A stretch of DNA of 45,796 bases from DAIQNV01 sp036788215 (lineage in GTDB: Bacteria > Planctomycetota > Phycisphaerae > Phycisphaerales > UBA1924): NCBI GenBank assembly GCA_036788215.1, contig DAIQNV010000022.1, positions 1 to 45,796 on the forward strand, read 5' to 3'. The first letter of the stretch is position 1. Every line of letters begins with the position of its first letter. Positions 26,239 to 36,100 of the stretch are shown in pieces. Made by a program: the position numbers and the translations under genes. Below the pieces are notes generated by a model. The model saw only the letters and a list, made by a program, of their open reading frames with translations, did no database searches and was not told the origin of the DNA.

Positions 26239-26271
26239 CACGCCCGGACCCCGGCGGGCCGGAGGCGAACC

Positions 26272-29246
26272 GTGACCCCAGTCCTCATGCTCCCATTGAT
26301 TCTCCTCGGGACCGCAGCCGCGATCCTGGCCATCATCATGGGCTGGTGGGTCCTTGTCCGCATCTTCCGCTACATCGGGATGGGCGTGATCCACGTCTTC
26401 CGCTTCATCGGGGGCGAGGTCTCCGACGCCCTCCGCGCCGTCGGCGCCATCATTGTCGCGATCGTCTTCATACCCCTCGTCATCGCCAACATCGTCATCG
26501 GGCGCTGGTCCGCCAGCGCCCACTACGGGCGGGCCTTCACCGCCGAGATCCGCACCTTCGGGGGCTGCCTCTACCGCATGGCGGTCGGCCACCCCTTCCG
26601 CCTGCTGGGCCTGTCCCGTGTCCTCGAGGGCCTTGAGAGCCGCCTCCCGCACGCCATCGCCCACGCCCCCACGTCCGACAAGCCCCGGCGCGCCTCCGCC
26701 CTCTTCGAGGGCTACGAGATCATCGGCTCCCTCCCCGGGGGAGGCTCGGGCGGGAAGCTCTACATCGCCAGGCCCGACCCCGTGAAGCTCGCGGGCTTCC
26801 AGCGCCGGGGATTCAGCGACTGCGACGAGGTCGTCATCAAGACCTTCAGCCTCACCGATGGGTCCAGCCTCCCGCAGATCGTCCGCGAAAGCCGAGCCCT
26901 CGACGCCGCCCGCAAGCTGGGCCTCGTCCTTGAGCACGAGCTCGCGGAGGAACGCTTCTTCTACGTGATGAAGTACGTCCCGGGCGACAGCCTCGCGACC
27001 GCCACCCAGCGACTTCACGCCGACTCCGCCCCGGTCCAGAAGGGCGGGCTCGACGACGACCACCTCGCGATCGGCCTCGGATACGTCGCCGACCTCGCCC
27101 GCGCCCTGCTCATCTACCACCAGGGCGGCCTCTGGCACAAGGACGTCAAGCCCGACAACATCATCATCGACCCCCGCGACACCGCCAAGCCCGGGGGCTC
27201 CGCCCACCTCGTCGACTTCGGACTCGTCACACCCCTCCGGTCGGCGATGACCCTCACCACCCACGGCACCGAGTACTTCCGCGACCCCGAGCTCGTCCGC
27301 ATGGCCCTCCGGGGCGTCAAGGTCCACCAGATCGACGGCGCCCGCTTCGATGTCTATGCCGCCGGCGCCGTGCTCTACTCCGTCATCGAGAACCAGTTCC
27401 CCGCCCACGGGGGACTCAGCCGCGTCGAGAAGCGCTGCCCCGACGCGATCCGCTGGATCATCCGCCGGGCCATGACCGACTACGACAAGCGCTACCCGAC
27501 CGCCCGCGCCTTCCTCGACGACCTCGCGGTCGTGCTGAACGCGAGCGACCCCTTCAAGGTCCGCCCCGCCGACCTGCCCAGCGTCCAGCAGGGCGACCAC
27601 GAGCCGGTCGAACACGCGGAGGACGAGACGCCCATTTCCAGCGTCTTCGCGCCGAGCGTCAACGATTCCGATTCCGACGACGCTGCAACCGTGTCGGACA
27701 GCGCGACCGAGATCCATCGGATTAATGAGACGATCCAACGCGAACTCCGGCGTCGAGGGCTGACAAGCGCAACAGCCGTCGAGGCCGCAGCCTGGCTCGA
27801 TTCCGCGGGCGTGCTCCGGGACAGTCCGCATCGTCCGGGCCTGCCCCTCAGAAACCGGCTTCGAGCCGGGCTGATTGAAGGGGCTCGCCAGGAGCCGAAT
27901 CGTCGCTGGTTTATCGATCGCATCGCGAAGTACGACGCCGTCGCAGCCAACCCCAGCCGCATCCGTCTCGCCAACTGGTGGACCGGCAAGTACGCAGTGG
28001 GCGACGAGACCCCCACGCCCGAGACCCCCNNNNNNNNNNNNNNNNNNNNNNNNNNNNNNNNNNNNNNNNNNNNNNNNNNNNNNNNNNNNNNNNNNNNNNN
28101 NNNNNNNNNNNNNNNNNNNNNNNNNNNNNCGAGACCCCCACGCCCGAGACCCCCGTCGCCCGGGCCGTCCGCGCACCCCACGCCCCCCGCCCCGCCCCCG
28201 CCCACGAGCAGCTCAAGAACGCCCGCGACCGCGTCGCCGCCCGGCGCAAAGCCGCCCAGGACCGCATCCACAACCGCGTGGGCTACACCCGTCGCCGGGA
28301 AGACCGCGCAGGCGTCAACGGTGGCGTCGTTTTCGCAGCGATCCTCCTCGTCGCCGGGGTCGCGATGGGCTTCCTCGTCGCGGTCGTCCAGAACGAACGG
28401 TCCGACCGCGATTCGGTCGTCATCGAGACCGAGCGGGGCACCTTGCAGGGCACCCTGGACGACTTCAAGGCCGGCGTCCGCGCCGGTCTCGGCGCCCGCG
28501 CCCCGGAAGACACCCCCGACCCCGTCTCCGACAGCGAGCTCAACGCCCGCGTCCGCGAGCAACTCCTCGAGGCCGAACGCCAGCTCCGGGAAGCCGCGAG
28601 CAGCGTGGAGACCCTCGCCGGCGCCGGGCTCGAGGCCACCATCGCGAGCCTCCGCGAGCTGCGGCTCTCGCTGGGCATCAACCCCGCCCGCGCCAACACC
28701 AGGGTCACCGAGCTCGAATCAGGCGACCCCGCCGACGCCCGCCCCTTCGCGACGCCCGAGCCGCCCGTCCCCCCCGCGCCCGGCGCCGCCCCCGCGCCCC
28801 CCGCCCGCACCGCCCTCGCAGGCCCCCTCGCCCACCCCGGCGCCAGGGTCCTCCTCCTCAGCGACTTCCGCCCCCCGCTCGACCGCGAACTGCGCAGCCA
28901 GGTCGATGGCATCGTGGGCCTCCTCCGGGGCGCCGGTGCCAAGGTCTCGGGCGAGCTCACCGAAGCCCCGACCGATTCCGCAGCCCTCGGAGCCGAGATC
29001 TCCGCCATCGCCCGCTTCCGCCACGCCAGGGGCCAGCGCGACCTCGCCGACCCCGCCATCGTCGCCCGCGTCCGCGACGCGGTCCGCGCCGACCTCGGGC
29101 TCGACATGGTCCTCTGGATCGCCCCCGACCCCGCCAACGAGAACCGACTCCGCGTCCTCGTCGCCACCGACAAGGTCGGCTCCACCCTCAACGCCGAACG
29201 CCTCCACCCCGCCCTCCTCGCCCGCTTCGCCCTCCCCGCCCCCTGA
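26272..29246 (+). CDS. Membrane Ser/Thr protein kinase with repetitive linker and C-terminal membrane domain (gap inside)
   Basis: GTG start; about 990 codons as shown, true length unknown. Hydrophobic N-terminal segments (about 4-25, 54-76) precede a kinase domain at about 147-423: glycine loop PGGGSGGKLYIA, Lys in EVVIKTF, catalytic loop HKDVKPDNIII (HKD replacing HRD) and DFG in HLVDFGL. A linker follows, then an ETPTP repeat on both sides of the N gap, a basic helical stretch, one membrane helix (GGVVFAAILLVAGVAMGFLV) and an extracytoplasmic helical and alpha/beta domain ending ARFALPAP. The two sides are out of frame only because of the 100-N placeholder. Read as one protein because the same ETPTPETP peptide flanks the gap. 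Likely partner of the preceding ECF factor. Confidence 0.8.
28006..28154 (+). repeat. 15-bp tandem repeat (Glu-Thr-Pro-Thr-Pro) flanking the gap
   Basis: The same 24 nt, starting GAGACCCCCACGCCC and continuing into a second unit, occur at 28006-28029 and 28131-28154 on either side of the gap. The unit encodes ETPTP. The number of copies is unknown because the assembly broke inside the repeat. Confidence 0.85.
28030..28129. other. Assembly gap (100 N) inside the kinase linker repeat
   Basis: Placeholder of 100 N in the middle of an ETPTP-coding tandem repeat. The coding frames on both sides are reconciled if the missing length is 3k+2. Confidence 0.9.
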
Positions 29247-29254
29247 CCGTTGGA

Positions 29255-29321
29255 TGCCGTGGTCTCGCAAGACGGGTGCCGTGGTCTCGCGAGCCGCAGG
29301 CGAGCTAGACCACGAACACCC
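29255..29321. repeat. REP-like hairpin element with duplicated left arm (copy 1)
   Basis: TGCCGTGGTC occurs at 29255-29264 and again 22 nt later at 29277-29286. The second copy opens a hairpin: GGGTG (29274-29278) with CACCC (29317-29321) and GTGGTCT (29281-29287) with AGACCAC (29307-29313). It lies between the convergent kinase and trpD genes. The same organisation recurs at 40676-40734. Confidence 0.75.
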
Positions 29322-29342
29322 AATGTCCGTGCAGACCCCCGC

Positions 29343-30389
29343 TCACCCCCTCGAAACCCGCGCCAACGCCTCGAGCTTCGCGATCGCCGCCCCCGACCCG
29401 ATCGCACCCCGCGCCCGCTCCAGCCCATCCGCGATCGACCCCGCCGCCCCCGCGACCACGAGCGCCAGCGCCGCGTTCAATGCCACCGCGTCGCTGTGCG
29501 CCGCGCTCAAGCCATCGAGCGCCCCCCGCGCCAACTCCGCAGCGTGCCCCACATCCCGCGCCGCCAGCGCCGCGGGCGGTGCACCCAGCACGCCGAACCG
29601 CTTCGGATCGATCGACTCCACCCGAAGACCCGTGGGCCCGACCCACGCCGCGTCCGTCGGCGCATCGGTCGACACCTCGTCCATCCCGTCCCGGCTGTGC
29701 AGCACCACCCCCGTCGACCCGAGCGCCTGCAGCGTCTGCGCCACCACGCCCACCTTCTCGGGCCGGTACACGCCGATCATCTGCCTCGTCGCCCCCGCCG
29801 GATTCGTCAAGGGGCCCAGCAGGTTGAAGATCGTGGGAAACCCAAGGCTCCGGCGGGGCCCCGCCGCGTGCCGCATCGCCGGATGGTGGTGGATCGCAAA
29901 GCAGAAACACACGCCCACCTCGCGCAAACACGCCGCCTGCACATCGGGCGACGCGTCGACCTGCACCCCGAGCTCCGCCAGCACCTCCGCCGACCCCCGC
30001 CCCGTCCGGCTCCGGTTCCCGTGCTTCGCCACCAGCACCCGCGCCACGCCCTGCCCGGGCTCCGCCGCCGCCGCGACGATCGCCGCCATCGTCGAGATGT
30101 TGAAGGTCTTCGCCGCCCCTCCCGTCCCGCAGGTGTCGATCAGCGACTCCCCCGGGCCCACCTCGATCGGCACACGCGTCACATGCCGACGCATCACCCG
30201 CGCCGCCCCGAGCAGTTCCGCCGGGGTCGTCCGACGCGTCGCGATCAGCGACAGCACCGCCCCGATCTGGGCATCATCCAACCCACCCGTCAGCAGGTGC
30301 TCGAAAACCGCCTCCGCAGTCGGCGCATCGAGTGTTCCGCCCGAAACGAGCGTCTGGAGCGTCGCCTGTGCGAATTCAGAGTGCGGCAT
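29343..30389 (-). CDS. trpD: Anthranilate phosphoribosyltransferase
   Basis: 348 residues from ATG 30389. Second step of the tryptophan branch: joins PRPP and anthranilate. Conserved DTCGTGG at 85-91, the NIST PRPP-phosphate motif (FNISTMAA), KHGNRSR and NLLGPLTNPA are present. A GTG at 30437 would add 16 residues not typical of the family. ATG 30389 has TATCTT 7 nt upstream, which supports it, although a strong GGAGGTGG sits 14 nt upstream, too far for normal spacing. No other trp gene is nearby. It is divergent from the Gln-rich gene and convergent with the kinase. Confidence 0.95.
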   Translation of the reverse strand: MPHSEFAQATLQTLVSGGTLDAPTAEAVFEHLLTGGLDDAQIGAVLSLIATRRTTPAELLGAARVMRRHVTRVPIEVGPGESLIDTCGTGGAAKTFNISTMAAIVAAAAEPGQGVARVLVAKHGNRSRTGRGSAEVLAELGVQVDASPDVQAACLREVGVCFCFAIHHHPAMRHAAGPRRSLGFPTIFNLLGPLTNPAGATRQMIGVYRPEKVGVVAQTLQALGSTGVVLHSRDGMDEVSTDAPTDAAWVGPTGLRVESIDPKRFGVLGAPPAALAARDVGHAAELARGALDGLSAAHSDAVALNAALALVVAGAAGSIADGLERARGAIGSGAAIAKLEALARVSRG

Positions 30390-30396
30390 CGCGGAG

Positions 30397-30402
30397 AAGA
30401 TA
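30397..30402 (-). promoter_or_regulatory. TATCTT box 7 nt before trpD ATG
   Basis: TAnnnT hexamer on the minus strand, 7 nt (CTCCGCG) from ATG 30389. It helps choose the start and fits a leaderless transcript. Confidence 0.4.
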
Positions 30403-30462
30403 ACCACCTCCGCAATACCGGATTGTGTTTGGTTCACCCGAAACCCACGCCCCCGAAACTCG

Positions 30463-30468
30463 TAGGAT
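30463..30468 (+). promoter_or_regulatory. TAGGAT box 5 nt before GTG of the Gln-rich gene
   Basis: TAGGAT with 5 nt (CAATC) to GTG 30474. It could act as a -10 for a leaderless transcript; AGGAT could alternatively serve as a weak Shine-Dalgarno. Confidence 0.4.
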
Positions 30469-30473
30469 CAATC

Positions 30474-33113
30474 GTGACCACCGTCCCCGCCAACAGCATC
30501 CGCGCCGCCCGGGCTGTCCAGCAGCGTGACCGGCTCGCCCGCGTCATCGCCCGCACCGGACTCACCTTGGGTGTTGCGGGCGCCGCCACGCTCCTCGCGC
30601 TCGTGGGCGACCGTGTGTGGGGGTGGGACCTCCCTTGGTGGACCCTCCCCATCCCCACCGTTCTCGCCGGAGCCGCAGGCGTCGCCTGGGGACTCGCGAC
30701 CCACGGCCGCCTGCTCGCCGCCGCGACCCGCCTCGACGCCGCCCTGGGCTGGCACGACCGCATCGCGAGCGCCATCGGCTTCGCCGACCGCCCCGCAGAG
30801 CCCGACGCCTTCGTCACGCTCGCGGTCGCCGACGCGGAACGCATGGCACCGGGCGCCCGCGCCGACCGGGCGGTCCCCATCATCTGGGGCCGGGGCTGGA
30901 CCGTCTGGGCCGGCGCTCTCACCCTCGCGATCGCGGGCTTCCTCTTCCTGCCCGGCGCTGCGCCCGGAGGCCCGGGCGCGCCCAACGCCCTCGACCGCGA
31001 GCGCCAGGCGGCCGCGATCGCGCAGATCGAGGAAGCGGAGCGGGCCCTCGCTGAGATCGGGCCCGACCCCTCCGAGGAGAACGCGATCGCGGGCGCCAGC
31101 GAGGAGGACCTTGCCGCCTTCGAGGACCTCAAGCGTTCCCTCGAAGCCGACGCCGACCCGCGGGAGGCCCTCGCGGAAGCCGCGGAGCGGATCGACCGCG
31201 CCGCCGACCGCCTCGACCAGCGCGCGGGCGACGCTGCTGCTGCGGAAGAGGCCCTGCGGGAAACCCTCAACGAAACGCTCGATGACGCGAGCGCGATGGA
31301 CGAACGCGCCCGCGAGATGGTCGAGCGCCTGCGCGAGGGCGATCTCGCGGGCGCCCGGCGCGCCGCCCAGGAGATGCTGGGCAACGCCGACCAGCTCGCC
31401 CCCGAGGAACGCGAACGCCTCGCCCGCAACCTCGACGACCTCGCCCGCGCCCTCGAGCAGCGCGCCGAGGAACCCACCCCGCCCGACACCGGCACCGCGC
31501 CCGAGAGCGTCGACGACCTAGCCCAGCGCCTCCAGCAGGAGCAGAACCTCACCGAGCAGGCCGCCCGGGAAGCCGCGGAGCGCGAACTCGAAAGCCAGCG
31601 CCGCGAGCGCGCCGAGCGCGAAGCCGCAGAGGATGCGCGTCGCCTGAGCGACGCGATGCGCCGCACCGCGGAGGACCTCCGCCAGCCCCCGGGCGAGAGC
31701 TCCGGTGAAAACCAGGCCACCGAGGGCCAGCAGGGCGAACCCACCGAGGGCCAGACCGAGGGCCAGACCCAGGGCCAGCAGCCCGAGGGCGACCCAGGGG
31801 GCAACCAGCCCGGCGACCCTCGTCAGCCGGGCCAGCAGCCCGGCGAGCAACCGGGCGACCAAGAGGGCGACGGGCGCGACCCCTCTCGCTCCTCAGGCGA
31901 GCAGGCCTCCCCCGACGACCAGGGCCAGCCCGCAGGCGGGAGCGAGTCCGAGGACCCCTCGGGCCGCAGCCCGCAGGAGAGCAGCGACCCCACCGCCCCG
32001 TCCCCGTCCCAGGGCGACCGGGGCGAGCAGGGCACCCCCGCCGACCCCGACGGACGCGAAGCCGGCACGCCCGAACAAGCCCCCGAGGGGGGCTCCGCCA
32101 GCCCCGACGCCCAGCAGGGCGAGGTCGACCAGGGCCAGCGCTCCGAGGGCGACCCCCAGCAGGGAGGTGAGACCCGGGAGGGCCCGAGCGAGGGCCAGCA
32201 ACCGGGCCAGCAGCCTGCCGACCAACCGGCCGATGAACCGGGTGACCAGCAGAGCGACCAGCCCGGCCAGCAGCAGGATCCTCAGCCCGGGCAGCAGGAA
32301 ACCCAGCCCGGTGGCGGCGCCCAGGGTGGCGAGCCCGCCCCCGATCAGCAGGCCCAGGACCAGCAGCCGGGCGACCCGGGCTCCGGCGCCCAGCCCGACT
32401 CCTCGGGCGAGGGTCTGGGCCAGGGCCAGCCCCAGCAGGGCGGTTCCGACCAAGGCCCCCAGGGCCAGCAGCCGGGCCAGCCGGGCTCCGAGGGACGCGA
32501 CGAGTCCGGCCAGAGCCCCGAGGGAGGCAACTCCGACCGCGACAGCGGAGGCGACGGCTCCGGCATCGGCTCGGGCGAGGAACTCTTCCGCGAGCTCGAC
32601 CGCCTCCGCGAACGCAACGAGGGCCTCACCCGCGACCGCGAGCAGGCCGAGCGCCTCCGCCAGCAGGCCCAGCGGATGCTCGACCAGGCCTCCCCCGAGG
32701 AACGCGAGCGCCTCGAAGACCTCGCCCGCCAGTACGCGGAGCGCCTGCAGCAGCAGGGCTCGGGCGACCCCTTCGAGGAGCAGGTGTTCGATGCCCGGGC
32801 ACGCGACGACTCCCCCGAGGTCCGGGGCTCCGAGGAGCAGCGCGCCAACCTGCTCGAAGACGAGCCGGGCCAGGGCGGCTCCGTCACCGGGGGCCAGCCC
32901 ATGACCGGCGAGCGCGTCCGCAACGCCGCCCAGTCCGCGGAGCGTGCCATCGAGCAGCAGGGCGTCCCGCGCCGCTACCGCGACCTCGTCCGCGATGTCT
33001 TCCGGCGGTACCAGAAGACCGTGCAGGAGCAGGAGCCCGGTTTCGCCCCCCTGGGCACCGACGCGACCCGCGAGGGGACCGGCGGCGGCGGTGGTGGTGG
33101 CGAGGGCGGGTGA
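30474..33113 (+). CDS. Membrane protein with coiled coil and long Gln/Gly/Pro-rich region (DUF4175-like)
   Basis: About 879 residues. I chose GTG 30474 because the upstream open frame is antisense to trpD. Two membrane segments lie near residues 28-75 and one near 141-158. Acidic coiled-coil helices (about 180-400; EEAERALAEIGPDPSEENA, REMVERLREGDLAGARRAA) lead into a low-complexity segment at about 405-700, dominated by GQQPGQ/EGQ/PGD units. A conserved-looking C-terminal helical part follows (LFRELDRLRERNEGLTRDRE; VPRRYRDLVRDVFRRYQ). The layout resembles the DUF4175/TIGR02302 group. It directly precedes the vWA/GATase gene (16 nt), so the two probably act together at the membrane. Confidence 0.75.
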   Translation: MTTVPANSIRAARAVQQRDRLARVIARTGLTLGVAGAATLLALVGDRVWGWDLPWWTLPIPTVLAGAAGVAWGLATHGRLLAAATRLDAALGWHDRIASAIGFADRPAEPDAFVTLAVADAERMAPGARADRAVPIIWGRGWTVWAGALTLAIAGFLFLPGAAPGGPGAPNALDRERQAAAIAQIEEAERALAEIGPDPSEENAIAGASEEDLAAFEDLKRSLEADADPREALAEAAERIDRAADRLDQRAGDAAAAEEALRETLNETLDDASAMDERAREMVERLREGDLAGARRAAQEMLGNADQLAPEERERLARNLDDLARALEQRAEEPTPPDTGTAPESVDDLAQRLQQEQNLTEQAAREAAERELESQRRERAEREAAEDARRLSDAMRRTAEDLRQPPGESSGENQATEGQQGEPTEGQTEGQTQGQQPEGDPGGNQPGDPRQPGQQPGEQPGDQEGDGRDPSRSSGEQASPDDQGQPAGGSESEDPSGRSPQESSDPTAPSPSQGDRGEQGTPADPDGREAGTPEQAPEGGSASPDAQQGEVDQGQRSEGDPQQGGETREGPSEGQQPGQQPADQPADEPGDQQSDQPGQQQDPQPGQQETQPGGGAQGGEPAPDQQAQDQQPGDPGSGAQPDSSGEGLGQGQPQQGGSDQGPQGQQPGQPGSEGRDESGQSPEGGNSDRDSGGDGSGIGSGEELFRELDRLRERNEGLTRDREQAERLRQQAQRMLDQASPEERERLEDLARQYAERLQQQGSGDPFEEQVFDARARDDSPEVRGSEEQRANLLEDEPGQGGSVTGGQPMTGERVRNAAQSAERAIEQQGVPRRYRDLVRDVFRRYQKTVQEQEPGFAPLGTDATREGTGGGGGGGEGG

Positions 33114-33117
33114 CCCG

Positions 33118-33123
33118 TAGGCT
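33118..33123 (+). promoter_or_regulatory. TAGGCT box 6 nt before the vWA/GATase gene
   Basis: TAGGCT with 6 nt (GAGAGC) to GTG 33130, located right after the preceding stop. It could give a separate leaderless transcript inside the operon. Confidence 0.35.
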
Positions 33124-33129
33124 GAGAGC

Positions 33130-36100
33130 GTGCCCGTGAGCCTTCCCTTCAGTTTCGAAGACCCGCGCTGGCTCTGGCTGGCGGCACTCGCGGTCCCGCT
33201 CGCGGTCTTGGGGCTCCGCTGGTTCGTCGCGATGACCGCGCTGCGCCGCTGGTCCGCGGTCCTCGCCCGCGCCCTCCTCTTTGGCCTGCTCGCCGCCCTC
33301 CTCGCGGGCGCCAGCAGCGTCCGCGAGGTCGATCGCCTCGCGGTCATCGCGGTCGTCGATGTCTCGGGCAGCGTGCAGCGCTTCGCCGGCATCGGAGGGC
33401 CCAACGCCAACGGGCCCGCCGACCCCGCCGATTTCGCCAGGGGCTGGCTTTCCGCAGCAATCGAAAACCGGGGGCCCGACGACCTCCTGGGCGTCGTCGC
33501 CTTCGACGGGCGCTCCATCGCGGTCGCGACGCCCTCCGCTGCCGACGTACTCGACCGCTCCGTCGCCGCCCCGGGCTTCGAGGGCAGCGACCTCGCCGCC
33601 GCCCTCCGCTACGCCTCCGCGCTCATCCCGCCCGATGCCGCGGGCCGGCTCGTCGTCTTCAGCGATGGCAACGCGACCGGGGGCGATGCGCTCGCCGCGG
33701 GGCGCGAGATCGCCCGGGCCGGGCGCTCCGCCGGCAACGCGGGCGCCGGCGGCGCCGTCAGCGTCGATGTCGTCCCCCTCGAGTACCGCGTCGAGAACGA
33801 GGTCGTCGTCGAGCAGGTCGACGCCCCGCCCCGGGCAGCGGGCGAGTCGGTCGTCCTCGTCCGCGTCGTGCTCCGCTCCACCGGCCCCGCGACCGGCACC
33901 CTGCGCGTCTTCCGGGAGGGCGAGCCGGTCGACGCCGACCCGGACGCCCCGGGCACCGGGCGGCGCGTCACGCTGACCGCGGGGCGCCAGGTCGAGCTCG
34001 TCGAGGCCCGCCTGGGCCCCGAGCGCCTGCACCGCTTCGAAGCAGTCTTCGAGCCCGACGCCCCCCAGGACACCGAGGCCGGACCGGGCCGCCCCTTCGA
34101 CACCGTCCTCGCCAACAACACCGGTCGAGCCTTTACCGTGACCCCGGGCAAGGGCGCGGTCCTGCTCGTCGATGGCGTCAGCGAAGCCGCCCCCGGGAGC
34201 GTCGGGCTCACGCTCGCCCGCGCCCTCGAGCGCTCGGGCATCGACGTCACCGCGGTCGGCACCGCCGGCGTGCCCGGGGGCCTGCTCGAACTCCAGAGCT
34301 ACGACCTCGTCATCCTGCAGAACGTCCCCGCGGAGGCGATCCCCGACCCCGCGCAGGAGCAGCTCGTCGCCTACGTCCGCGACCTGGGCGGGGGCCTGCT
34401 GATGCTGGGCGGGCCGGAGTCCTTCGGCGCCGGCGGGTGGCGCGGGTCGATCGTCGAGCCGATCCTGCCCGTCGAGCTTGACATCCCCGAGAAGCTCATC
34501 GTCCCCGAAGCCGCGATCGTCTTCGTGCTCGACAACTCGGGCTCGATGCGCCGCACGGTCCTGGGCTCGGCGCGCTCGCAGCAGGAGATCGCCAACGAGT
34601 CCGCCGCCCGGGCGATCGCCACGCTCGACCCGCGCGACCTCGTGGGCGTCATCGCCTTCAACAGCTCGCCCTCCGTCATCGAGCCCCTCGGGCCCAACAA
34701 CAACCCCGACCGCACCGCGTCCAGGGTCCGCGCGATCCCGAGCGGAGGGGGCACCTCCATCGGGCCCGCCCTCCGCATCGCCCGCGACCAGCTCCGCGAG
34801 GCCGACGCCAAGCTCAAGCACGTCATCGTCCTCACCGACGGGATGTCGAGCGACGCCGAGTCCCTCCCGCAGCTCGCCGAGGCGATGCGCAACGAGGACG
34901 GCATCTTCATCACCACCATCGCGGTGGGGGACCAGGCCGACACCACGACCCTTCGCCAGATGGCCGACATCGGCCAGGGCTCCTTCTTCAATGTCGTCAA
35001 CCCCAATGTCCTGCCCCGCGTCTTCCTCAAGGCGGTCCGCGTCGTCCGCAGCCCGCTCGTCCGCGAGGTGCCCTTCGATGTCGTGATGCTGCCAACCGGC
35101 TCGCCCCTCGTCGCCGGGATCAGCCAGCCCCCGCGACTCGAGGGCCTTGTCCTGACGCAGGCCCGCCCCGAGCCCTCGATCACCTACGCCATGGCGACCC
35201 CCGAAGCGGAGCCCGTGCTCGCCCACTGGGCGGTCGAACTCGGGCAGGTCGGCGCCTTCACCAGCGACGCCCACCGCTGGGCCGAGCGGTGGCTCGACTG
35301 GTCGGGCTACTCCACCTTCTGGACCCAGGTCGCCCGGGGACTCAGCCGCACCGCTTCGGGCGAGGGGGGCGAACTCCGCACCGAACTCACGCCCGAGGGC
35401 CTCCGCATCCGCTACGCCGCCTACTCCGAGTCGGGCGAGCCCGTCGACCTCCTCACCATCCCCGCGACCATCTACACGCCCGAGGGCGAGTCCCGCGAGA
35501 TCGTCCTCACCCAGGTCGGGCCCGGCGAGTACCGCGCCACCGCCGAAGCCAACTCCAGCGGCAACTACATCGTCGTCGCCCGCCCGCGCCTGGGCACCAC
35601 GCCCCTCCGCCCCGTCGTGGGCGGAGCGACCGTCGCGACCGGCGTCGAGTACCAGCGCCTCGAGAGCAACCGCCCCCTGCTCGAGCGCCTCGCTGCGGAA
35701 ACCGGCGGGCGCGTCCTCGACCCCGCCAGCCCCGGGACCGCCGACCTCTTCGACCGCGCCGGCATCCAGCCCCGCGAAGCCTCCAGCCCCCTCTGGCCCG
35801 TTCTCCTCGCGTGGACGGTGCTTGTCTTCCTCCTCGATGTCGGGACGCGTCGCGTCGCGTGGGACCGCCTCGTCGGAGAGCAGTTCGGCGACCGCGCCTG
35901 GCGAGCCGCCGCCCGCGAAGCCGCGGGGAAGGCCGCGGAAGCCACCGGCCGCCTCCGCTCCGCGCAGACCAAGGTGCAGAAGACAACCCGCACCGCGGAC
36001 ACCGCCAAGCCCGACACCCCGCCCACGAAGCGCCCGCCGAGCCCCGCTCGCCCGCGCCCCGAGCCCGCGGCATCGAGGCCCGCCAGCTCCGGCCCCGCGT

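Noticed and set aside
29250..30473. Upstream extension of the Gln-rich gene frame
   Set aside because: It is antisense to trpD and Arg/His/Pro-rich; the membrane protein starts cleanly at GTG 30474.
31700..32560. Repetitive DNA as a CRISPR or satellite array
   Set aside because: The repeats are short, irregular and in frame, encoding Gln/Gly/Pro units within one protein.
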